Of a DNA stretch of 36,176 nucleotides, positions 31,627 to 36,176 are shown one piece after another. The notes under the pieces were generated by a model. It had not been told where the DNA came from. It saw nothing but the letters and a program-made list of their open reading frames with translations, and did no database searches. Location of the stretch: positions 1-36,176 of the forward strand of contig CAKKPP010000030.1 in assembly GCA_919901745.1 (NCBI GenBank). Direction: 5' to 3'. A program made the position numbers and the translations under genes. How positions within the stretch are numbered: position 1 is the first letter of the stretch; each line of letters starts with the position of its first letter. Source of the DNA: Chloroflexota bacterium. Lineage in GTDB: Bacteria; Chloroflexota; Limnocylindria; Limnocylindrales; CSP1-4.

Positions 31627-32276
31627 CACGACGGGCCGCCGCCCGCAGCCGCCACCCCGCGACCGAACAGCGTCCGAATCGCGGCCGCCAGGCGGACGAT
31701 CTCGCGCAGTCGAGCCCGCCCGACGGCCACGGAGACGGTCGGCCGACTGATCCCGAGTCGGTCGGCGACGTCGGCCTGGCGCAGCCCCTCGACGACGATG
31801 CCGCGCACGATCTCCCGCTGTCGCTCGGTCAGGTCGGCGAGCAGGACGGCGAGGACGGGCCCGAGGTCGCTGAGAACCGCGTCGCTGGCGGGGTCGCCGC
31901 TGGCAAGCACGAGCCCATCGCGCTCGGCGCGAGCCTTCGTCACGGCGGCCCGAGCCTGGAGGAAGGCCGCCCCCGTTCGCTCCGTCGCCGGTCCGGCGCC
32001 GGGATTCACCGCCCCGGCCACGATGGCCCAGCGCATCGGGCGCGCTCCCGGGTCGAGGGCGGCGCGCAGGACGGCGAGGAGTGGATCGGCGCCCTCGTCG
32101 AGCAGCCCCTGGAGTTCGTCGCCCTGGGTGAACCCGAACTCGGCTTGCCGCGCCGGCCCGTAGACGGCATCCAGGTCGCCCGAGAGATGACGCAGCCACG
32201 CCGCGGATCCGACCGCATCGGCCCGCGAGTCGAGCACGTCGCCGAAGATCACGATCCCACGTCCGGAGTCGGCCAT
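31626..32276 (-). CDS. SatD-family protein with C-terminal helix-turn-helix
   Basis: The protein is 216 aa. The N-terminal part (GRGIVIFGDVLDSRADA, then FTQGDELQGLL and MRWAIVAGAV) fits the SatD family found next to DUF3307 proteins. The C-terminus (about 140-195) is a sigma-factor-like helix-turn-helix, LTERQREIVRGIVVEGLRQADVADRLGISRPTVSVAVGRAR, so it should bind DNA. In Streptococcus mutans the sat genes are linked to secretion and acid tolerance. It heads a SatD-DUF3307-LysE operon. A near-ideal promoter ends six bases before its ATG, so its mRNA is predicted to be leaderless. It may repress itself through the palindrome over the -35 box. Confidence 0.85.
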   Translation of the reverse strand: MADSGRGIVIFGDVLDSRADAVGSAAWLRHLSGDLDAVYGPARQAEFGFTQGDELQGLLDEGADPLLAVLRAALDPGARPMRWAIVAGAVNPGAGPATERTGAAFLQARAAVTKARAERDGLVLASGDPASDAVLSDLGPVLAVLLADLTERQREIVRGIVVEGLRQADVADRLGISRPTVSVAVGRARLREIVRLAAAIRTLFGRGVAAAGGGPS

Positions 32277-32282
32277 GCGCGC

Positions 32283-32311
32283 ACGCTAGCGTTCGGAGAG
32301 GTTGACGTCAA
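32283..32311 (-). promoter_or_regulatory. Leaderless sigma-70-type promoter of the SatD operon
   Basis: On the minus strand TTGACG (32311-32306), a 17-base spacer and TAGCGT (32288-32283) are followed by six bases and the ATG at 32276. The +1 therefore falls on the start codon. Confidence 0.7.
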
Positions 32312-32312
32312 C
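32301..32312. promoter_or_regulatory. 12-bp perfect palindrome over the SatD -35 box
   Basis: GTTGACGTCAAC is fully self-complementary and contains the -35 hexamer. It is a plausible operator, possibly for the SatD protein's own helix-turn-helix. Confidence 0.5.
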
Positions 32313-32356
32313 GGCTACTGTCGAGTCAGGTAGACGGAAACGACGAACTGCGCGGA

Positions 32357-33874
32357 TCAGGCGACGCCGGGCACAACACGCTTGAGCATGTCGGCAAGCT
32401 GTCGCCGGTGCGCCGTCGTCCGGAAGTCGAGGAGCGGGTGCGAATCGAGTGCGTGCTCCTCCGTACGCCCGTCGTGGCGCACGTACAACACCGGATAGAT
32501 CGCTCCCGCTCCGTCCGCCTCGACCGTGAGAATCAGCGAGTCGCCGTCACCGTCGTCGAGCGCGTGGGTCAGCGGCAGGATCCCTTCGTCCCGCGGTCCG
32601 TCGGAGCCGAGCGACACGACGCGCGCGAGATACCCCTTCTGGTGCCACAGCTCGGGACCGCCGGTGGCCTCGTCGAGCAGGTAGTCGAGGAGATCTCGCG
32701 GCCGGATGGCCGGACGATCGCGGTCCATGCCGAAGTGACGCTCGCCCAGGTGCCGGGCGAGGATCCGGGCGTTGTACCGATGACCCTGGACCGCACCCGA
32801 GAAGGCCGGCATCCCGTGCTTCTTGAGACCCGCGGCGCCCTGGGTGATCGTGCCGGCGAAGTAGATCCCCGGGACCGTCGCACTCTCCCAGAACGCGGTC
32901 TGCGCCGGCAGCTTCGCCTGTCCGAACGTGGCCACGCCCAGCTCGGGCAGGTCGAGCAGCGGGCAGGTGAATCCGGTGGCGGAAATGACCTCGTCGGCTT
33001 CGAGCATGAGCGCCGACCCGTCGACGGTCTGGCGCAGGTCGACGTGGAACGCATTGCCCGAGCGGGTGATCCGTTCGATCGAGGCGTTGAGGATGTCCAC
33101 GCCGAAGCCCAGGGCGCTGTCCTCGAACGGCTGGACGTAGCGGGCCCGCACGCCGTTGAGCGAGTTGACCACGACCGACAGCCTCGCCGGCGACGGTGAC
33201 GCGAGCGTGATCCTGGCGGCCCATTGAAGCAACCCGGAGGCCAGCTCGAAGCCCGAGTTCTGCTTGCCGATGATGAAGACCCGCTTGCCGGCGTACGTCT
33301 CCGCGGACCGCGTGTCGGCGTAGTGGGCGGTCAGCTCGATGCCCGGCGTCGACGGACTCCACGGCTCGGCGACACCGACGGCGACGATCGCGATCCGGCA
33401 GCGGTATTCGCCGTCGGTCGTCTCGACCACGAACCGATCGCCGTCCGGTCCCGGTTCGCGGCGGGTCGCCGTCCAGCGGCAGCCGTAGCGGATCCGTGTC
33501 CCGGTCCGCTCGGTGAACGCGGTCAGGCTCTGCTCCATCTCGGGTCGCGAGGGGAAGTCCGACGTCCCGTCCATGTACTCGGCCTGGAGCGCCCGATGTT
33601 CGGGTCGCTCCGCGATCATGCTGTTCCAGTCCCACCGCTCGAACGCCCGGGTGGTGCGCTCCTCCGGCGCGTACGGCTTCGTCCACGACAGGAGTCGCTG
33701 GAAGAACGGCCAGCGACGGAACATCCCGCCCGGAGCCTCATCGGCGCTGATCGTCGCGTGATCGATCCCCAGCCGCTCCAGCTCGTAGCTCAGCTGGATC
33801 GCCCCGGGCCCGCTTCCCACCACGACGACGGGATAGTCGCCCGGCGGGAACGGTCGTTCGTCGGCGGCGCTCAT
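32357..33874 (-). CDS. FMO-like FAD/NAD(P)-dependent flavoprotein
   Basis: A 505-aa cytosolic oxidoreductase. It has two nucleotide folds: VVVVGSGPGAIQLSYEL (FAD, G20-G24) and GKRVFIIGKQNSGFELASGL near residue 200 (NADPH), as in flavin-containing and Baeyer-Villiger monooxygenases. AHYADTRSAETYAGK resembles the FMO linker, and SATGFTCPLLDLPELG plus GIYFAGTITQGAAGLKKHGMPAFSG form the C-terminal FAD contact. The last 120 residues (KGYLARVVSLGSDGPRDEGILPLTHALDDGDGD) are an extra domain I do not recognise. GGAGG lies eight bases before the ATG; a GTG just before it is an alternative. It starts 30 bases after a cyclic-nucleotide-binding gene and is probably cotranscribed with it. Confidence 0.85.
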   Translation of the reverse strand: MSAADERPFPPGDYPVVVVGSGPGAIQLSYELERLGIDHATISADEAPGGMFRRWPFFQRLLSWTKPYAPEERTTRAFERWDWNSMIAERPEHRALQAEYMDGTSDFPSRPEMEQSLTAFTERTGTRIRYGCRWTATRREPGPDGDRFVVETTDGEYRCRIAIVAVGVAEPWSPSTPGIELTAHYADTRSAETYAGKRVFIIGKQNSGFELASGLLQWAARITLASPSPARLSVVVNSLNGVRARYVQPFEDSALGFGVDILNASIERITRSGNAFHVDLRQTVDGSALMLEADEVISATGFTCPLLDLPELGVATFGQAKLPAQTAFWESATVPGIYFAGTITQGAAGLKKHGMPAFSGAVQGHRYNARILARHLGERHFGMDRDRPAIRPRDLLDYLLDEATGGPELWHQKGYLARVVSLGSDGPRDEGILPLTHALDDGDGDSLILTVEADGAGAIYPVLYVRHDGRTEEHALDSHPLLDFRTTAHRRQLADMLKRVVPGVA

Positions 33875-33904
33875 CACCTCGTCCTCCGACGGGACGCGCG
33901 GCCT

Positions 33905-34327
33905 CTAGCTCCGTGCACGGTTCGCGCCGGTCAATCGACGCCCCAGCGCCTGAAGCATCCGGTACATCACCCGCGGATGGTCCAGCAGGAATGGCTCGAC
34001 GGCCGGACCGGCGAGGACGAGACAGCGCATCGGCCGCAGGGCGACAATGTCCGCGACCGGTGGCTTCTGGAGCAGGATCGAGATCTCGCCGAAGAACTCG
34101 CCCCGCCCGAGAGTGTTGATCTGCCGACCATCGACGACCACCCCGACCTCGCCGTCGAGGATGACGTAGAACCCCGACCCGGTCAGGCCCTGGCGAAGGA
34201 TTCGTTCACCGTCGGCGAAGAAGGCCTCGTCCATCCGACCGGCAACGCCCTGGAGCTGGGGGGCCGACAGGTCGGCAAAGAGGGTCATGCCGGCAAGCGA
34301 TTCAACGATCTCGTCGCGGGTGGCCAT
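33905..34327 (-). CDS. Stand-alone cyclic-nucleotide-binding-fold protein (degenerate ligand site)
   Basis: The protein is 140 aa and consists of one Crp-type beta-roll and its C-helix, with no DNA-binding domain. The fold is clear: LAGMTLFADLSAPQLQGVAGRM, ILRQGLTGSGFYVILDGEVGVVVDGRQINTLGRGEFFGEISILL. In the phosphate-binding cassette the usual PR(S/A)A is PPVA (GEISILLQKPPVADIVA), so the arginine that holds the cyclic phosphate is missing and cAMP or cGMP binding is doubtful. The ATG at 34327 follows GGAGG with an 11-base gap; a GTG at 34345 is less likely. It precedes the FMO-like gene and may regulate or partner it. Confidence 0.87.
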   Translation of the reverse strand: MATRDEIVESLAGMTLFADLSAPQLQGVAGRMDEAFFADGERILRQGLTGSGFYVILDGEVGVVVDGRQINTLGRGEFFGEISILLQKPPVADIVALRPMRCLVLAGPAVEPFLLDHPRVMYRMLQALGRRLTGANRARS

Positions 34328-34401
34328 CGCGGCTGAATCCTCCACGTCATGGTCGGGCTGGCTCGGGGGGCGGGCTCGCGTGCCAGTATGTCACCAGCGT
34401 C

Positions 34402-34439
34402 GACGCCGAGAGCCGCGTCTGACGCCGAGAACCCCGTCT
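34402..34439. repeat. 19-bp tandem duplication, two copies
   Basis: GACGCCGAGAGCCGCGTCT (34402-34420) is followed directly by GACGCCGAGAACCCCGTCT (34421-34439); 17 of 19 bases match. It lies in the gap between the toxin gene and the cyclic-nucleotide-fold gene. Confidence 0.75.
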
Positions 34440-34447
34440 GGCGCTCG

Positions 34448-34882
34448 TCAGCTCTGGTCCGGGACCACGACCCTGAAGCCTTCGCGTTGTGCGGCCTGCC
34501 CGAGTCGCTCGTCAAGGGTCACGACCTCGAGCGATGCGGGCTGACCCTCAGCGACCGTCAGGGCCGCTCCGAGCTGGATGGCGTCCGCCGCACGCAATCC
34601 GTGGACGCGGAGCAGACGGATGGCCGTCTGGCGGATCCGAGCGATCGGCTGGACTTCCTGCCACGCTTGCCCGAGTGCGTCGAGCCGCTCGAGGGCGTCG
34701 ACCATGGACGGTCCGTCGAGGATCCCGTCCCGTTCCAATCGAGCGAGTGCGGAGACGCACTCCACATCGGTCGCCCACCAGACGACGAGATCGGGATCGC
34801 GCTCATACTCGGCCATCACCGCGACGCTCGATGACTCGGCAACGAGCATCGGGACGATCGCGGAACTGTCCCAGAACCTCAC
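34448..34882 (-). CDS. vapC: VapC-type PIN-domain toxin
   Basis: The protein is 144 aa. The four acidic residues of the PIN ribonuclease site are in place: D5 (FWDSSAIV), E41 (VECVSALARL), D100 (RAADAIQLGAA) and D124 (VTLDERLGQAA). VapC toxins usually cut tRNA or rRNA and are held inactive by the paired antitoxin. The start is a GTG overlapping the antitoxin stop (GTGA), the standard coupling of such pairs. It is transcribed from the promoter upstream of the antitoxin gene. The RNA target cannot be read. Confidence 0.92.
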   Translation of the reverse strand: MRFWDSSAIVPMLVAESSSVAVMAEYERDPDLVVWWATDVECVSALARLERDGILDGPSMVDALERLDALGQAWQEVQPIARIRQTAIRLLRVHGLRAADAIQLGAALTVAEGQPASLEVVTLDERLGQAAQREGFRVVVPDQS

Positions 34883-35172
34883 CGTCCCGAACGCCGCTCG
34901 TCGATGATGGCCCGGACCGCGCTCGTGCCGGTCGGCAGTCGTCGCGCCGGTCTGCGAAGTCGCTCGAGGGGCGAGGCCGCACCCCCGAGCCGGACGATCC
35001 CGGCCCGCTCCAGACGGCGCAGCCGGCCAGTCGGGTCGGGTGTCGTCGTGACGGGCTCCAGCCGGGCGACCACCAGACCACGGTCCGTGATGAGGATGCT
35101 CTCGCCGGCCCTGACCTGGTCGATGAGCGCGCTCAGACCGTTCTTGACCTCGGTGATCGTCGCAGTCTTCAT
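34879..35172 (-). CDS. Phd/YefM-type antitoxin of the PIN toxin
   Basis: The protein is 97 aa. The N-terminus MKTATITEVKNGLSALIDQVRAGESILITDRGLVVARLEP is a textbook Phd/YefM dimerisation and DNA-binding domain. The C-terminal part (RRLERAGIVRLGGAASPLERLRRPARRLP) is the flexible toxin-neutralising tail. The ATG at 35172 is placed by a promoter ending six bases before it, so the mRNA is predicted to be leaderless. A perfect palindrome over the -10 box is the expected autoregulatory site. The pairing of a Phd-type antitoxin with a PIN toxin is common in soil bacteria. Confidence 0.93.
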   Translation of the reverse strand: MKTATITEVKNGLSALIDQVRAGESILITDRGLVVARLEPVTTTPDPTGRLRRLERAGIVRLGGAASPLERLRRPARRLPTGTSAVRAIIDERRSGR

Positions 35173-35173
35173 C

Positions 35174-35188
35174 TGGCTAATCTAGCCA
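35174..35188. promoter_or_regulatory. Palindromic operator of the toxin-antitoxin pair
   Basis: TGGCTA-ATC-TAGCCA is a perfect inverted repeat that overlaps the -10 box and lies directly before the antitoxin ATG. Toxin-antitoxin complexes usually bind such a site and repress their own promoter. Confidence 0.75.
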
Positions 35189-35207
35189 TCGTGTGTTGGC
35201 CTGTCAA
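35179..35207 (-). promoter_or_regulatory. Consensus sigma-70 promoter, leaderless, of the toxin-antitoxin pair
   Basis: On the minus strand the -35 box is the exact consensus TTGACA (35207-35202), the spacer is 17 bases, and the -10 is TAGATT (35184-35179). Six bases later comes the ATG at 35172, so the transcript should start at the start codon. Confidence 0.85.
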
Positions 35208-35231
35208 GCTCTTTCCTACCCGAGTAACCCG

Positions 35232-35282
35232 TCGGGCATGATGTCCGCCCGAGTTGACGCCGCTCCAGTGCCGGAGCAGCAT
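35232..35282 (+). promoter_or_regulatory. Possible promoter with an inverted repeat, upstream of the second cyclic-nucleotide gene
   Basis: TCGGGC (35232-35237) and GCCCGA (35247-35252) are inverted repeats just ahead of TTGACG (35254-35259). A 17-base spacer leads to CAGCAT (35277-35282), a weak -10, giving a leader of about 23 bases before the ATG at 35312. Confidence 0.35.
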
Positions 35283-35311
35283 GGTTGGATCGCAATCGAG
35301 GACACCACCAG

Positions 35312-35740
35312 ATGACACTCACCCACGATGGACGGGCGGACCTCCTTGCCGCGTGTCCGCTGTTCGCCGGCGTCGGGCCCGAGGGACTGGCGACGCTGGC
35401 CGAGCGAGCCGCGGAAGTCGACTACCGACCCGGCGCGGTCATCGTCCGCAACGGCGAGATCGGCACCGGGTTCTTCGTGGTCGTCGAGGGCGGCGTGAAC
35501 GTGATCCAGGACGGGAAGGTTGTCGCCCGCCTCGGGCCGGGCGAGTTCTTCGGCGAGCTCTCGGTGCTGGACCAGATGCCGCGCAACGCCCAGGTCGTGG
35601 CCGACCAGCCGACGCGATGCCTTGCTCTCGCGTCCTGGGAATTCGAGCGCGTCCTGCTCGACCAGCCGGAGCTCACGCTGGCGATCCTGCGGGGACTGGC
35701 TCGGCGCATGCGGGCCGTGGCGGAATCGCACCGCTCCTAG
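35312..35740 (+). CDS. Stand-alone cyclic-nucleotide-binding protein (intact ligand site)
   Basis: The protein is 142 aa with a single Crp-type domain and no DNA-binding part. It is a paralogue of the gene at 33905. Shared features are CPLFAGVGPEGLATLAERA, GTGFFVVVEGGVNVIQDGKVVARLGPGEFFGE and the helix LAILRGLARRMR. Here the phosphate-binding cassette is intact: GEFFGELSVLDQMPRNAQVVA keeps the arginine, so cAMP or cGMP could bind. The ATG at 35312 has GAGG about ten bases before it; a TTG at 35285 is a less likely start. The stop lies eight bases before a nucleotide cyclase gene on the same strand, so producer and sensor of the messenger appear to be cotranscribed. Confidence 0.88.
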   Translation: MTLTHDGRADLLAACPLFAGVGPEGLATLAERAAEVDYRPGAVIVRNGEIGTGFFVVVEGGVNVIQDGKVVARLGPGEFFGELSVLDQMPRNAQVVADQPTRCLALASWEFERVLLDQPELTLAILRGLARRMRAVAESHRS

Positions 35741-35748
35741 CCGAACCC

Positions 35749-36176
35749 ATGTCCGCCATCGCCGATCCCGATCGTCCCGACTCGGGCGCAAGCAGCGCGC
35801 CGGCAGGGACCGCGACCTTCCTGTTCAGCGACATCGAGGGGTCGACGCGGCTCGAGGAGGAGCTCGGGTCGGCACGCTATGCCACCATCCGCGAGCGCCA
35901 GCGTGCAATCCTGCGCGCCGCCTTTGGGGCGTTCGGCGGCGTCGAGCACGGGACGGAGGGCGATTCGTTCTTCGTCGTGTTTCCGTCGGCTCGCGGCGCC
36001 GTCCAGGCCGCCGTTCGCGCCCAGCGCGACCTGGCCGCCGAAACGTGGCCCGACGGTGTGACGGTCCGGGTGCGCATGGGCATCGGGGCGGGCGAGGCAA
36101 CGATGGCCGGCGGAAGCCTTGTCGGGATCGACATCAACCGTGCCGCGAGAATCGCGGCGATCGCCCACGGTGGCCA
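35749..36176 (+). CDS. Class III adenylate/guanylate cyclase, 3' end outside window
   Basis: The visible 142 residues begin at an ATG eight bases after the preceding stop. The catalytic-domain start is TATFLFSDIEGSTRLEEELG with metal-binding D28, then HGTEGDSFFVVF with the second metal aspartate D72, and VRVRMGIGAGEA and VGIDINRAARIAAIAHGG. These are the conserved strands of class III nucleotide cyclases, which make cAMP or cGMP from ATP or GTP. In many Chloroflexota and Actinomycetota such an N-terminal cyclase domain is followed by a large ATPase and TPR region; whether that is so here lies beyond the edge. The substrate-specifying residues are not all in view. Confidence 0.93.
   Translation, partial: MSAIADPDRPDSGASSAPAGTATFLFSDIEGSTRLEEELGSARYATIRERQRAILRAAFGAFGGVEHGTEGDSFFVVFPSARGAVQAAVRAQRDLAAETWPDGVTVRVRMGIGAGEATMAGGSLVGIDINRAARIAAIAHGG

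Noticed and set aside
30091..32163. A 690-codon plus-strand open frame opposite the LysE, DUF3307 and SatD genes
   Set aside because: Charged low-complexity translation with no domain. The opposite strand has three recognisable families, tight spacing and a clear promoter.
1..36176. Search for tRNA, rRNA, insertion sequences, integrases and phage genes
   Set aside because: No tRNA-like T-loop and acceptor arrangement in any intergenic gap, and no transposase or recombinase motifs in any plausible frame. The region looks like ordinary chromosome rather than a mobile island.

Overview
The window is a gene-dense, high-GC (about two-thirds or more by eye) bacterial chromosome segment with about 30 protein genes. 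No RNA genes, insertion sequences, phage genes or CRISPR arrays are visible, and no gene-free stretch exceeds about 220 bases. GTG and TTG starts, four-base ATGA/GTGA overlaps, and a mix of Shine-Dalgarno-led and apparently leaderless starts suit a Chloroflexota or Actinomycetota soil or freshwater lineage. A substrate-binding protein with a C-terminal membrane anchor and a Tat lipoprotein point to a monoderm-like envelope. I favour Chloroflexota (Limnocylindria-like) at low confidence, because nothing here is a taxonomic marker.

Layout. 1-4541: a DEAD-box helicase cut by the left edge (motif II reads DEGD), an unknown protein, an exported serine beta-lactamase-like hydrolase, and a GIY-YIG-like domain fused to a complete GreA elongation factor. 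4587-12976 (minus strand): an eight-gene catabolic operon of FGGY kinase, glycerol-1-phosphate-type dehydrogenase, HAD-IIA phosphatase, unknown TIM-barrel protein, PotD/PotB/PotC-type uptake system without an ATPase, and a GntR/UTRA regulator. It has a readable promoter with a palindrome over the start of transcription. RidA is divergent from it. 13620-18831: a secreted lytic transglycosylase, an alpha/beta hydrolase, 3-methyladenine glycosylase I, an ABC-2 exporter pair, a 47-residue zinc-ribbon protein and an aquaporin.

18859-27825 (minus strand): a nutrient block of Nudix hydrolase, sarcosine-oxidase-like flavoenzyme, LD-carboxypeptidase and a full Dpp/Opp peptide transporter in order A-B-C-D-F. 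A stable hairpin lies between dppA and dppB. A CocE-type serine hydrolase is divergent at 27895. Together these suggest scavenging of peptides, muropeptides and N-methyl amino acids. 29995-32276 (minus strand): a SatD-DUF3307-LysE operon from a near-consensus leaderless promoter. 32357-36176: an FMO-like flavoprotein, two stand-alone cyclic-nucleotide-binding proteins, a VapBC-type toxin-antitoxin pair, and a class III nucleotide cyclase cut by the right edge.

The most unusual items are the GIY-YIG/GreA fusion, the kinase/G1P-dehydrogenase/phosphatase operon built around a PotD-type transporter, and the second-messenger corner, where one cyclic-nucleotide-binding paralogue has lost the phosphate-binding arginine and the other sits just before a cyclase. 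All functional statements are read from sequence motifs. No database search was run.
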